36,429 bases of DNA. Source: Oceanococcus sp051252075. GTDB taxonomy: Bacteria > Pseudomonadota > Gammaproteobacteria > Nevskiales > Oceanococcaceae. The position numbers and the translations under genes were made by a program. Below, one piece after another: positions 24,883 through 33,843 of this stretch (the first letter of the stretch is position 1; each line of letters opens with the position of its first letter). The stretch spans positions 1 to 36,429 of the forward strand of contig JBPOFU010000024.1 in NCBI GenBank assembly GCA_051252075.1. Direction: 5' to 3'. The notes under the pieces are model-generated. The model was not told the origin of the DNA and did no database searches. It worked only from the letters and a program-made list of their open reading frames with translations.

Positions 24883-26679
24883 ATGAAGCAAGTCAATCAG
24901 ACTAAGACATGTCGGCAGCTGTGCTTAGGAATCCTGCTTATGGGATGTGTTTCATTGGTTTCAGCGCAGCAGCGTTATGGACCGGTGAAGCCTGGAGATA
25001 CGGTATACACGATTCTTGCTGAAAGGGTATCGCAGGAAGAGCTGAATCTACGACAATGGGCCTTGGCCACATTTGCGCTGAATCCGGCTGCATTTGATGG
25101 TGACGTTGGCCAGTTGCGCGTACAAAGCATACTGGTTTTGCCCACACTCGAACAAGCCAAAAATCAATGGCGACGTGGCTTGGCGCTCGAAGTCGGTGAA
25201 ATCAATGGCATACCTATTGCTGTTTCTGCGACACCGGCATTAAGCGCGCCCGCAGCCAAGGTCCTGGGCATCTATGAACGCAAAGTAGAAGTGCCGCAGC
25301 CGGAGTGGACACTGGATTTGCCCGTTGCGGTCTCTCCAGCGCCAGCCGCGGCACGACGAATTGGAGCTTCGGTCAATGTCGCTGCGCAAGTTCAGCAGGA
25401 CGATGTGCTGATCGCGGAGCCGAGTTCTGGATTATTTCGCGATAACGCAGATTACAGCGAAATATTGCGACAAGTTGGAAGCACGCCTTCCACTGAACTG
25501 GTGCAGCAGATGGAAGCACTAGAGCAAGAGTATTCTGGCGATGCGGATTTCGATTACGCCTATGGGGTGGTTTTGTTGGACGCCGGACAGGCGCAAAACG
25601 CCCTGTTTCCATTGTTGCGAGCAACACAAACTCGCTCCGATAGCCTTGGTATTCGTTTAGATCTTGGCCGCGCGTACTATGAGGCCAACGACAATGAGAG
25701 CGCACGCGTCATCTTTGAGGACCTTAAACGGCAGTCTCCACCCGCTGCGGCGGCCGAGGTTATAGACAGCTATCTGCGGGCCATATCAAGGCGTTCAAGC
25801 CGCTACAGGCCAACTTGGCTGACCATGCTAGGGTTGAAAGCGGGGCATGACACCAATGCGAATTCGGCCACGGACTTGCGTCAATTCATAGGCTTTTCAC
25901 TGGACGAACAATCACGTAGTGCAGAATCGGCGTTTGGGGAATTGCGCTTAGAAACGAGCTATGCCAACCCGTTGTCGCCGCGTTGGCGCTGGTTGCTGAA
26001 TGGTCAAGGACGTTATCGAGAGAATTTTGACGCCCAGATTGTCAATACGTTACAGCTTGGTATGAGTTCCGGATTCAGTTATCGCAAAGGAGCTTGGCAA
26101 GTTAGCACTCGACTGGGCGCAGAGGTTTTGCGGGTGGATGGTGAAGAGAATGCGACGACCGTTGGCCTCAATGGGGGTTCGGTCTGGCGCTTGTCTCCAT
26201 TTACTCGCTTACAAACCAGCGCGCGGCTTGGTGGCATACGCTATGTCGATAACTTGTCTGTGCGTGATGTCGATCAATGGTTGCTGGCATTAGGTATCAA
26301 TCAGCGTGGACAACTGGCTCTAGGGTCAGAGGTTTCACTTAAATTGATCGGTGGTCAAGACGAAGCAGTTGAAATAGGCTCACCCTATGGGCGCAATGTT
26401 ATTGGTGGTGGCGTGGATTTCACCATTCAAATGTCGCCTAGAGTGCGTTTAATCAGCAATGTGCAATGGTTGGCATCTGATTACGATGGCCTATTTTTTG
26501 GATTGGCACGCAAAGATGAGCAGTGGTCCTCAGTTTTGTCGCTAGAGCTCACGGATAATCGATTAGAAGGGTGGATGTTGACCCCCAGTGCGCGCTACGT
26601 CGACAACACATCGGATGTTGCATTGTATGAATTTGATCGAGTGCAATTATCGTTGGCTTTAAGTCATAGCTTTGAGTAG
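24883..26679 (+). CDS. FimV-like LysM / TPR / outer-membrane beta-barrel protein (Slam-like architecture)
   Basis: 598 residues, three parts. (1) Signal sequence (1-28, SLVSA|Q; an LMGC lipobox-like site overlaps it), then a LysM-like segment as in FimV N-termini: YGPVKPGDTVYTILAER to NPAAFDG to LRVQSILVLP (about 31-88), expected to touch peptidoglycan. (2) Helical repeats with TPR character (about 220-305: YAYGVVLLDAGQAQNALFPLL, LGRAYYEANDNESARVIFEDL). (3) About 280 residues of alternating amphipathic strands ending YEFDRVQLSLALSHSFE, with an early GLKAGHDTNANSATD typical of the DUF560/Slam barrel start. Slam proteins are TPR-plus-barrel translocons for surface lipoproteins; the LysM head is extra. 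Shine-Dalgarno AAGGGA (24873-24878) fixes the start. Family assignment of the barrel is inference. Confidence 0.7.
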   Translation: MKQVNQTKTCRQLCLGILLMGCVSLVSAQQRYGPVKPGDTVYTILAERVSQEELNLRQWALATFALNPAAFDGDVGQLRVQSILVLPTLEQAKNQWRRGLALEVGEINGIPIAVSATPALSAPAAKVLGIYERKVEVPQPEWTLDLPVAVSPAPAAARRIGASVNVAAQVQQDDVLIAEPSSGLFRDNADYSEILRQVGSTPSTELVQQMEALEQEYSGDADFDYAYGVVLLDAGQAQNALFPLLRATQTRSDSLGIRLDLGRAYYEANDNESARVIFEDLKRQSPPAAAAEVIDSYLRAISRRSSRYRPTWLTMLGLKAGHDTNANSATDLRQFIGFSLDEQSRSAESAFGELRLETSYANPLSPRWRWLLNGQGRYRENFDAQIVNTLQLGMSSGFSYRKGAWQVSTRLGAEVLRVDGEENATTVGLNGGSVWRLSPFTRLQTSARLGGIRYVDNLSVRDVDQWLLALGINQRGQLALGSEVSLKLIGGQDEAVEIGSPYGRNVIGGGVDFTIQMSPRVRLISNVQWLASDYDGLFFGLARKDEQWSSVLSLELTDNRLEGWMLTPSARYVDNTSDVALYEFDRVQLSLALSHSFE

Positions 26680-26689
26680 GAAAAGAGCA

Positions 26690-28360
26690 ATGTTAAGAAC
26701 CGCAATATTTTTGATTCTGCTGCTGCCTGGGCTTTGTTTAGCAAATCAAGGCCGTATTCTTTTTGTAAAAGGCAGCGTAACCGTCGAGCGTGGTGGCAAA
26801 CTTTATCGAGCGGTGCGAAATGCAAAAGTGGTCGAAGGCGATACGATTAGCACTGGGAAGATTGGCCGAATGCATGTACGGATGGCAGACCGCACTTTGT
26901 TGTCCTTAAAGCCGAATACCCAATTTCAAATTCAGACCTACCGATTCTCTGGGGATAGGAATAATGCCCAGGCGAGCAATGAACGTAGTGCTCCTGAGCG
27001 CGAAGATCGCAGTGTCTTTCGCCTAATTAAAGGTGGATTTCGGGCGGTTACTGGATTGATAGGCAAGCGTGACCGTTCGGCTTTTGGCGTTTCAACGCCA
27101 GTGGCTACGATTGGTATTCGTGGAACCTCGTTTGTCGTCAATTTAACCGATACAGCAAGTAATGAAGGTTTAGCGCAAGCTTTGCCGGGCATACAGCTCG
27201 CGGCACTTGATAACGTTAATTTGCCATTTATGAACGATGGCAGCATGAGTGATGCAGATGCTTTCATGTTGGCAGCAACAACAACAGATGGAGGTGCTGC
27301 TGGGCGCTTAACGGTCGGAGTCGCAGATGGGTCGGTCATTCTCAGTAATGCGAATGGAAGCTTGGTCTTGGAAAACGGTGAATTTGGAGAAGTGCTTGCA
27401 GGTCAAGCACCCTCGCGCTTATTAGTCCCACCGAATGACAGCGAAAGTGCAGCATCAGTGTCTGGTGAAGATAGCGGGGACGCTGATGATTCCACCACAG
27501 ATACACAAGTTGCCACACGCATAGTCACTCAAGATGCAGGTGGCTCAAATGGCGGGAACGCTGATGAACCACCACCGAATACGGGCGACGACATAACCAT
27601 CGAAGAAACCGAATTTCCGGAAAGTCCCGCCGCGCTATTACGGCGAAACGTATCGCTTTCCAGCGCGCTGGCCAATGAGGCTCAGACGCTTACCTTGGGA
27701 GATGCCGCTGAACGATTGGATAGCAATGGTCGGGTGACCGCTTTGGTTTCCTCAGTTCAGCAGGGCGATCAACGCATTGCTGCAGCTGTCCAGCTAGTAA
27801 ACGGTGAAGTTATTAATGCAGGTTTTAGTCCAGCAACAGATTTACGTTGGGGGCGTTGGGGCGGCGATGTTGCTGTCGAATTGGCGGATGGATCGCAGCA
27901 AATATTTTCTGCAACAGCATCCAATGTGCACTTAATACAGTCAGTGCAGGGCGATTCAGTTCCGGCGGTTCCGCTGACGGGTAGCCAAAGTTATGTAGTG
28001 GTGGGTAACACTGATCCGGCGAATGATTCGGGAACTGTTGGTTTTCTAGGAAGTGCCAGCCTCAGTGCGAACTTCGATACACAGCAAGTGCAGTCTGCTG
28101 TGAACCTGAGCGTCGATCAACAGCTATGGGAGGCATCTGGTAGCGGAAGCTTAGGTGGCGCCCTGGCAAACGGCACGCCACGCAACGTATTTGCGGGCAA
28201 TTATCAAACTGTTCTCATAAATGGCAGCGTCAACGGGGCTGGTGATTTTTCTGGGTTCTTTACCGAGGGAGCACAAGGCGCGGGGCTCAGTTATCGCTTA
28301 AGCGGCGCTGGCTCCGCTGTCAGTGGCGTTGCCGCTTTTGAGGCTGAACCATCGCTTTAA
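26690..28360 (+). CDS. Exported FecR-domain protein with TbpB-like C-terminal barrel
   Basis: 556 residues. Signal peptide MLRTAIFLILLLPGLCLA; FecR domain (about 21-150) with GRILFVKGSVTVERGG, VVEGDTISTGKIGRMHVRMAD and TPVATIGIRGTSF, resuming at VADGSVILSNANGSLVLENGE (about 210-240). An acidic Ser/Asp/Pro-rich linker (about 245-315) leads to a C-terminal strand-rich domain whose end (GDFSGFFTEGAQGAGLSYRL, VSGVAAFE) resembles the small beta-barrel domain of transferrin-binding protein B and other Slam substrates. There is no cytoplasmic or membrane anti-sigma part, so it is not a FecR sigma regulator. ATG 26690 is preferred to TTG 26672 because AGGA (26678-26681) precedes it. It starts 10 bp after the barrel gene, surely one operon. 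Its end overlaps convergent gspN by 4 bp. Confidence 0.72.
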   Translation: MLRTAIFLILLLPGLCLANQGRILFVKGSVTVERGGKLYRAVRNAKVVEGDTISTGKIGRMHVRMADRTLLSLKPNTQFQIQTYRFSGDRNNAQASNERSAPEREDRSVFRLIKGGFRAVTGLIGKRDRSAFGVSTPVATIGIRGTSFVVNLTDTASNEGLAQALPGIQLAALDNVNLPFMNDGSMSDADAFMLAATTTDGGAAGRLTVGVADGSVILSNANGSLVLENGEFGEVLAGQAPSRLLVPPNDSESAASVSGEDSGDADDSTTDTQVATRIVTQDAGGSNGGNADEPPPNTGDDITIEETEFPESPAALLRRNVSLSSALANEAQTLTLGDAAERLDSNGRVTALVSSVQQGDQRIAAAVQLVNGEVINAGFSPATDLRWGRWGGDVAVELADGSQQIFSATASNVHLIQSVQGDSVPAVPLTGSQSYVVVGNTDPANDSGTVGFLGSASLSANFDTQQVQSAVNLSVDQQLWEASGSGSLGGALANGTPRNVFAGNYQTVLINGSVNGAGDFSGFFTEGAQGAGLSYRLSGAGSAVSGVAAFEAEPSL

Positions 28361-29163
28361 AGGCCGGGCAGTTTGCCGCTGTTCTTGATTAGATACCAAG
28401 CTTGTTTGTCGGTGCGCCCCAGCGCTTTCATTTGATTGACTAGCGAAATCGGGGTGTCAGACTTTGGTTTGAGTTGGAATTGGGCAGCATAGTTGCGATC
28501 ACGGTTTAAGCTCGCTTGACCTCGAAGATCAATGCTCGCAGATTCAGAATCACTGATAGTTACAACGATATCTTGATCTTCCCCGCTGCTCAGGGCTGCG
28601 CTGAGCTTGCCAAGAGGTACAGCATTGCCGAGTGTCCAATTGATGTCACTAACGCTCACAGTGCCATTGAGTTCAGATGGCCAAAAACCAAGGGTTTCAT
28701 CTTGTTTTTCCAGATCAAGCCGTACCACATTCAATTGCACTGACCCTTGGACCGGTAGATAGGAAAGCTTTGCGGCCTTTTGCAGAGCACTAATTGGCGC
28801 CTGAAGTGACCAGTCGCGTAGTGAGATCTGCTCAGTCAAAAGCGAATAGCTGGCAATGCCATCTGCTGATATTTCATTTTTGGTCGATAGGGCAATGCTG
28901 TCCATCTGTCCCAATTGCAGTGCTGCGGATAAACGCCCAATCAGCAAGCCCGCTGGCTTAAGCTGCCAAGACATATCATCGGCGCGTAAGCCAGCGGATT
29001 GAACCATGCCGGCGTGTCCATCTAACAAGTTGCCAGTCACTTCATAGACCTGGAACGAACTGTCAGATGATATAAGTCGAGGTATTATTTTGTCCGCTGG
29101 AGCATGACTAATTAGACCTAATAAAAGGCCCAGGCTGCAACTTGAGAGCACTCGGAGCAACAT
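28357..29163 (-). CDS. gspN: Type II secretion system protein GspN
   Basis: Accessory inner-membrane/periplasmic component of the general secretion pathway. 268 residues; one N-terminal hydrophobic segment (LGLLLGLISHAPA), then a periplasmic domain with the GspN-like VTGNLLDGHAGMV and LKPAGLLIGRLSAAL. It is the last gene of the gspG-N block; its start overlaps the gspM stop by 1 bp. It is poorly conserved as a family and dispensable in some systems, so assignment leans on both motif and position. Confidence 0.85.
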   Translation of the reverse strand: MLLRVLSSCSLGLLLGLISHAPADKIIPRLISSDSSFQVYEVTGNLLDGHAGMVQSAGLRADDMSWQLKPAGLLIGRLSAALQLGQMDSIALSTKNEISADGIASYSLLTEQISLRDWSLQAPISALQKAAKLSYLPVQGSVQLNVVRLDLEKQDETLGFWPSELNGTVSVSDINWTLGNAVPLGKLSAALSSGEDQDIVVTISDSESASIDLRGQASLNRDRNYAAQFQLKPKSDTPISLVNQMKALGRTDKQAWYLIKNSGKLPGL

Positions 29164-29648
29164 TAATTCGCGCCCATCAGGGTTAATCTGGCTTTAACAG
29201 TTCCCGTTTTATCATCGCGATCGAGGCTGCCATTCTCCAATACAATGCCTTGTTTTTGTTGCAATTGATTCAACCAGTTCATGAGTGCTTCAAATGGTGC
29301 ATCTTCCAGCCACAAACGTACCTGATTTTGCCCTTCTGGTTGGATTCTTTTGATGTGATTAGCCACTCCGCTGCGCTTGCCACTACTGTCCACTTGGGCC
29401 AGCAGTGATCGGCCGTTGTTACTTGGTTTTCTAGCCGCTGAGCCGCCGAGTTGAGCTACGTCTTTTCGTGCTTTTTGCATGTAAATGACCAACTCACGAG
29501 CATTCACTATATCTTGATCTAGACGTGCTGATGTTTTGCTTAAAGGCTCCCAAACCATAAGGAAATAGATCATGAGAACTAAGACTACAGCCGCAGCTCC
29601 GACCATCCACTGTTCCCGCGGGGCGAGATTGCTGAACCATTCACGCAT
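29163..29648 (-). CDS. gspM: Type II secretion system protein GspM
   Basis: Bitopic inner-membrane protein of the assembly platform, partner of GspL. 161 residues: a short cytoplasmic tail with LAPREQWMVGAAA, one transmembrane helix (about 15-33), then a periplasmic ferredoxin-like domain preceded by a coiled segment. The N-terminal pattern of 'RE' followed by hydrophobic residues is typical of GspM. It overlaps gspL and gspN by one base on each side. Confidence 0.9.
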   Translation of the reverse strand: MREWFSNLAPREQWMVGAAAVVLVLMIYFLMVWEPLSKTSARLDQDIVNARELVIYMQKARKDVAQLGGSAARKPSNNGRSLLAQVDSSGKRSGVANHIKRIQPEGQNQVRLWLEDAPFEALMNWLNQLQQKQGIVLENGSLDRDDKTGTVKARLTLMGAN

Positions 29649-30841
29649 TAGGCTTGATCTACTTTAAGTCGAATTTGTACGCCATCGGTGCCCGCTTGAG
29701 CGGATTGAACATCCAGCTTTAGCGTGGAAATTTTTTGGAATTCGGCGCGCAGCAACTCCAATGCTTGTAAGTCCGAGCCGGACAAGCTGATATATAGCGA
29801 GCCATCTCGAAACTGCAAGCTTTCAACCTTCAATGCGGCGACCTGGCCCAAGGCCGGTGAAGTGTCACTGAGTAGCTTCATAAAGCCGTCGTCAGAACTC
29901 CCCGATTTTAAGCGCTCTAACTCCTGAGCAGCTTGAACTTTCATATCTACAATACGGGTGGTGGCTGGGAATGCTGCAGAAAATTCGACCATGGCCTGAT
30001 CTTGTAGCTGCGTGTATTGGCCTTCTTTTTGGTGATTTTCCAAGGCCACTAAGATGCTGGATAAAACGACCCAACTTGCGGCAAGTGCCGTCGGCCAGCG
30101 AGCAGCACGCAACCATTGCTGGGTCGCTCGCTTGGGTGCATAAAGGCCCTGCAGTAGATTGATGCGAAACGCGCTATCAGAGAAGTCGCTGAGCGCGTCC
30201 AGTAGCGAGGCAGCACTTTGGCTGCGTCCCACGCTATATCCCTCTGGCAGTTGCGTGTCTGCATTCTGCAATAAAAACAACGCGTTTTCTTCGGTATTAG
30301 GGAGCAATTGTGGCAACAAAGACATGGGGGCCGCAAAACCCGCCATTTGCGCATTACGTACCAAGCAACGTCCTGATTCTTCTACGTAAACGGTGACTTG
30401 CTCGTTGCTCCAGGGCAGGGCAAGTACATCTGGAATCATCAAATCTGGTTGGACACCACATTCTTGGAATAGGCTGAGCCATTGTGTCATTTGTTCATGA
30501 CTCGCTATGGCTACAGGAGTTATTCCTCCCGCTTGACGGCTACCTAATGCAAAGTGCAATTGACTGACATCAGCCGCAAGTTGGTCTTCCAACGCGTAGG
30601 GCACCGCCATCTGCAGTTTGCTGACTTGGCGAACAGGTAGATCGACTTGCTTAAGGCTTATGTTTTCGCTGGCTACGAAGACAATGAGGCGCTCGCCCGC
30701 AAAGTCTTCAAGGATTTCACGCAACTCGCATGTGCCTGTGGTGGATGTAGCAGTGGCATCCCCTTGGACTCGTTTCCACTGGCAAATCGGTGCTTCGTCA
30801 CTTTCGCTAGGGCTTAAATGTAGGATTAAGGTATCGCGCAC
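29648..30841 (-). CDS. gspL: Type II secretion system protein GspL
   Basis: Inner-membrane platform protein that couples the GspE ATPase to the pseudopilus. 397 residues: cytoplasmic actin-like domain (about 1-235), one transmembrane helix (WPTALAASWVVLSSILVAL), and a periplasmic ferredoxin-like domain with a coiled-coil lead. Start is GTG 30841, supported by AGGAAA 6 nt upstream. A 64-bp gap to the gspK stop is the only sizeable break in the gsp block, perhaps an internal regulatory point. Confidence 0.92.
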   Translation of the reverse strand: MRDTLILHLSPSESDEAPICQWKRVQGDATATSTTGTCELREILEDFAGERLIVFVASENISLKQVDLPVRQVSKLQMAVPYALEDQLAADVSQLHFALGSRQAGGITPVAIASHEQMTQWLSLFQECGVQPDLMIPDVLALPWSNEQVTVYVEESGRCLVRNAQMAGFAAPMSLLPQLLPNTEENALFLLQNADTQLPEGYSVGRSQSAASLLDALSDFSDSAFRINLLQGLYAPKRATQQWLRAARWPTALAASWVVLSSILVALENHQKEGQYTQLQDQAMVEFSAAFPATTRIVDMKVQAAQELERLKSGSSDDGFMKLLSDTSPALGQVAALKVESLQFRDGSLYISLSGSDLQALELLRAEFQKISTLKLDVQSAQAGTDGVQIRLKVDQA

Positions 30842-30905
30842 GCGCTATTTCCTGAATATGTGGGGGTATTCTAGTGATCGCAGGCATCAGACAACAAATT
30901 TGTTG

Positions 30906-31850
30906 CTATAAGCTATTGCGACTGTTGATCAAAACCCGAGTTTTTCCATTCGCGGGTCGATGCAACAAACTGACGTAACTTAAACGCACATTGCCAATAA
31001 CCGCCATGGTTTCGGCCTGGAAGTAAGTGCTGCTGACGGTCGTGTCTTCAGTGGTTATACCCATGCCAGATATCAAGCTATCGGATACAAACTGGGCATC
31101 TGTTTCGTAAGGCGTTTCCGCACGCTTGCTGATAATTGCATCCGCTTGGGCTAGCGTCATCTTGTCGCTCAAGCTCATTAATACGGCCGCGGCGGCGGTG
31201 TTGACATTGATTCTGTGATCGCCCGGTCGAACAGCAACTAAGGGCTTAAGTTCGGCATACAGTTTTGCCGTCATGCCTTCAATGAGTAGTAGTTCAGATA
31301 CGCTGACCAAGAGTAAATTGGCGGTTCGGTACGGCACCTCACGGCCTAGATAGACACCATCTTCCGCGCCGCCGGGAAAGCTCGGCTCAGTGTTGTTGTC
31401 CATCCAATCGATAATGGCGCTAGCCAAATCTTCGGCTTGCCCAGATTTGATTTCTGCGAGGTTATTGAGCAGGCGGATAAATTGTTGCACGCGTTCGGCA
31501 TCCGCTGCACCATTACTCAGCAAACTATTGAGATTAAAACGACCTTGTAAATCGATCATTTCACCGGCTAAGACACCTTCATCTACCGGCAAGAAGTCAA
31601 CCGCCTGTGCCCAGGGCTCACCGAAGTGATCATATTCATTGTCTTCGCGATCACGATCCAGCAAAGTTGCTGCCCACTGTTCCAAGCCCACCAAATACCA
31701 CCATGCTTGGTCTTGAGCTAATAAATTGGCGCTACGGTGTACCGCTAAATTTTGACTGACCATTAAGGCTGCACCGATGGTCGAGGCAAAAGCGACAATC
31801 ATGACCGCGGTGATTAATGCGACGCCGCGCTGTGCTTTTTGAGTGGTCAT
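30906..31850 (-). CDS. gspK: Type II secretion minor pseudopilin GspK
   Basis: Tip pseudopilin that forms the GspI-J-K cap. The prepilin peptidase site is QRG|VALITAVMIVAF; as in other GspK proteins the Glu at +5 is absent. The large alpha domain follows (314 residues total) with IDLQGRFNLNSL and a helix-hairpin-helix-like INVNTAAAAVLMSL segment. The start overlaps the gspJ stop by 4 bp (ATGA). Confidence 0.94.
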   Translation of the reverse strand: MTTQKAQRGVALITAVMIVAFASTIGAALMVSQNLAVHRSANLLAQDQAWWYLVGLEQWAATLLDRDREDNEYDHFGEPWAQAVDFLPVDEGVLAGEMIDLQGRFNLNSLLSNGAADAERVQQFIRLLNNLAEIKSGQAEDLASAIIDWMDNNTEPSFPGGAEDGVYLGREVPYRTANLLLVSVSELLLIEGMTAKLYAELKPLVAVRPGDHRINVNTAAAAVLMSLSDKMTLAQADAIISKRAETPYETDAQFVSDSLISGMGITTEDTTVSSTYFQAETMAVIGNVRLSYVSLLHRPANGKTRVLINSRNSL

Positions 31851-32455
31851 TGATCAGACGCTAAGGCAAACAAAAAACGCAACTCGCCGAGACGTTTGCT
31901 CTCAAGCGTCAACTCAACCGCGCGGGGGAGGGTTATGTCAATTGCTTGTGTGCTGGCAAGGCTCGCTGGCGGCCAATCTTCAACCCATTCATCGGAACTG
32001 TCTAAATAGCGCCATTGTAGTTCTTCTATGCCTTTCAACATGACCGTTTTGAGCGGAACTTCTGATTGTCCACGATCTAGGTTGAGCCAATTCTGTCTGA
32101 CTAATGTGCCGTCGGTGTCTAAAAACCAGGCGACACGTTCAAGGCTAGAGCGTGCTTGCACTAAGGGGTTTCGTCGGCCTCCGTGGGTAAATTCCAGGCG
32201 ACCTTCTTCAGGTTCATGCAGAGCTGCTTGGTAGTCGCCAAATTCATCGCGAATAGGGCGCTGCCGTGCTTGAGTGAGATCGGTACGCAGGCGATGCACT
32301 GTCATTTGCCAAGCTTGCATGCGCTGGTAACTGCTGTCTAAACCATCTCGGGTGTTAATTAAAGCCACGAGACCGCCGTAGGCCATAACGCTGAGCATGG
32401 CAAAGATCGCCATGGCAGCAACTAATTCAATCAGCGTAAAACCATTTTGTTTCAT
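31847..32455 (-). CDS. gspJ: Type II secretion minor pseudopilin GspJ
   Basis: Class III signal MKQNG|FTLIELVAAMAIFAMLSVMAYGG with E5 present. 202 residues, usual for GspJ. The region QRMQAWQMTVHRLRTDLTQARQRPIRDEFGD is the family's conserved post-helix block. The start overlaps the gspI stop by 4 bp. Confidence 0.94.
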   Translation of the reverse strand: MKQNGFTLIELVAAMAIFAMLSVMAYGGLVALINTRDGLDSSYQRMQAWQMTVHRLRTDLTQARQRPIRDEFGDYQAALHEPEEGRLEFTHGGRRNPLVQARSSLERVAWFLDTDGTLVRQNWLNLDRGQSEVPLKTVMLKGIEELQWRYLDSSDEWVEDWPPASLASTQAIDITLPRAVELTLESKRLGELRFLFALASDQ

Positions 32456-32871
32456 GGCGTCGCTGGCACGCTGGGAACAGCCCGTTGAGGTTGTGCAAAA
32501 AATGCAGACAAACTAGATAACCAGGCGTCTTCATCGGCGGAGTTTAGTCGCACTCGTAGGCTAACCCGGCGCAGGCGGTCATCTGGCGTTTTTTCCACCT
32601 CACGCTCCCAAAACCATTCCTGCTGTGCCATTTCCAGCCGCCCATTGCTGCGTCCGGTTGCAACCCAATTACGCTCCAATTGAACTTCGGTTAATTGATT
32701 ATTAGCGATCCAGGAGGCGACCGTTTTCTCTTGTAGGTAAACGGCATTTCGACCATAAAAAACGGAAGCATTCATGATCCCGCCTAGCGTTAAAGCCAAT
32801 ACAACCAGAGCAGCAAGGACCTCGATGAGGGTAAATCCGCGTTGCTCAACCACCACGAAAAACTGCTTCAT
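32452..32871 (-). CDS. gspI: Type II secretion minor pseudopilin GspI
   Basis: Signal MKQFFVVVEQRG|FTLIEVLAALVVLALTLGG; GspI initiates the tip complex. About 139 residues, with the typical EKTVASWIANNQLTEVQLE segment. ATG 32871 is chosen, with an adjacent in-frame GTG at 32874. It begins 26 bp inside gspH, suggesting translational coupling. Confidence 0.93.
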   Translation of the reverse strand: MKQFFVVVEQRGFTLIEVLAALVVLALTLGGIMNASVFYGRNAVYLQEKTVASWIANNQLTEVQLERNWVATGRSNGRLEMAQQEWFWEREVEKTPDDRLRRVSLRVRLNSADEDAWLSSLSAFFAQPQRAVPSVPATP

Positions 32872-33370
32872 CACGTGGAGTACGTTCCAGCTTGAGCTCG
32901 CCTAGCAAATTGCCGCTAATTAAGAAGACAAAATCCAGCTGTTCGGCATCAAGCCGCAGGCTAAACGGCGTTATTTCGCCACTGGATAGGATCATAAATT
33001 GCGGTAGCGCCTTTTTTTTGTCGGCTTCAATGGGTAGGTCATCAACGCGAACCTCTATGCGCAATGGTTCAGGCAGGTCACGTGGGCGTAGAGGGGTGTT
33101 CTTTCCGTAGGGTGTCCAACCTTCATCTGACAATGCTAGGAATTCGTAGCCTTTTTCGGTTTGTCGCCAACCCAATTCGAAACCTGTCATCGCGGCCTCG
33201 TCACGCGCCAAGCGCAAAATTTCGGTCAATCGGCGCGCTTCTTCTTGAGCGCGATCATCCAATGCACGGCCGGAAAGACTTAATGTCGCAAACCCCAAAA
33301 TGACGCCGATGATGAAAACCACCACCAGAATTTCTATCAGAGTAAAGCCAAGCTGACGGTGTGGTCGCAT
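32846..33370 (-). CDS. gspH: Type II secretion minor pseudopilin GspH
   Basis: Signal MRPHRQLG|FTLIEILVVVFIIGVILGFATLSL; 174 residues, typical. The segment RRLTEILRLARDEAAMTGFELGWRQTEKGYEF is the GspH (FimT-like) conserved region. It starts 11 bp after the gspG stop. Confidence 0.94.
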   Translation of the reverse strand: MRPHRQLGFTLIEILVVVFIIGVILGFATLSLSGRALDDRAQEEARRLTEILRLARDEAAMTGFELGWRQTEKGYEFLALSDEGWTPYGKNTPLRPRDLPEPLRIEVRVDDLPIEADKKKALPQFMILSSGEITPFSLRLDAEQLDFVFLISGNLLGELKLERTPRDEAVFRGG

Positions 33371-33381
33371 ACGAGGGTGCG

Positions 33382-33843
33382 TCAGGAGTCGTCGCGCCAG
33401 TTGCCTATATCAGCAGCCGTTTCACTGCCACCTGGACGCGCGTCAGAGCCGTAGGAGAAAATGTCCAACTCGCCTTTTACGCCCGGATTGAGGTACTGGT
33501 ACTCGTTGCCCCAAGGATCTTTTGGCAAGGTTTTGATGTAGCCCCCAGATTTCCAGTTGGGTGCAGGAGGATCACCTGATGGGCGTTGTACCAAAGCTTC
33601 AATTCCCTGCTGTGTGCTGGGGTAGTTGAAGTTATCCAGACGATACAATTCCAGCGCACTTTCCATTACGCGGATATCCTGTTTGGCTTTGGTTACGCGC
33701 GCTTCATCCGGGCGATTCATAATGCGCGGCACGACGGCCGCAGCAAGAATGGCCAAGATGACCACAACAACCATAATTTCGATCAGGGTAAAACCCTGTG
33801 AACGGGAATGTGGCACTGTTAATTTTCGAGATAGTGAAGTCAT
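33382..33843 (-). CDS. gspG: Type II secretion major pseudopilin GspG
   Basis: Main subunit of the pseudopilus. Cleavage site SQG|FTLIEIMVVVVILAILAAAVVP, followed by the GspG signature DEARVTKAKQDIRVMESALELYRLDNF.YPSTQQGIEALV and a Ca-binding-type C-terminus (LPKDPWGNEYQYLNPG, GSDARPGGS). ATG 33843 gives 153 residues with a 17-residue leader, longer than the usual 6-8; GTG 33816 would give an 8-residue leader (MPHSRSQG) but neither start has a Shine-Dalgarno. The open frame further upstream overlaps rrtA on the other strand and is not used. First gene of the G-N block; no gspF, E, D or C precedes it. Confidence 0.95.
   Translation of the reverse strand: MTSLSRKLTVPHSRSQGFTLIEIMVVVVILAILAAAVVPRIMNRPDEARVTKAKQDIRVMESALELYRLDNFNYPSTQQGIEALVQRPSGDPPAPNWKSGGYIKTLPKDPWGNEYQYLNPGVKGELDIFSYGSDARPGGSETAADIGNWRDDS

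Noticed and set aside
26690..28360. FecR protein as a sigma-factor regulator of iron uptake
   Set aside because: It has a cleavable-looking signal peptide and no cytoplasmic anti-sigma part; no ECF sigma or TonB receptor gene is adjacent.
33626..33841. 72-codon upstream extension of the rhombosortase
   Set aside because: Antisense of the conserved gspG N-terminus; the family begins near the chosen ATG.
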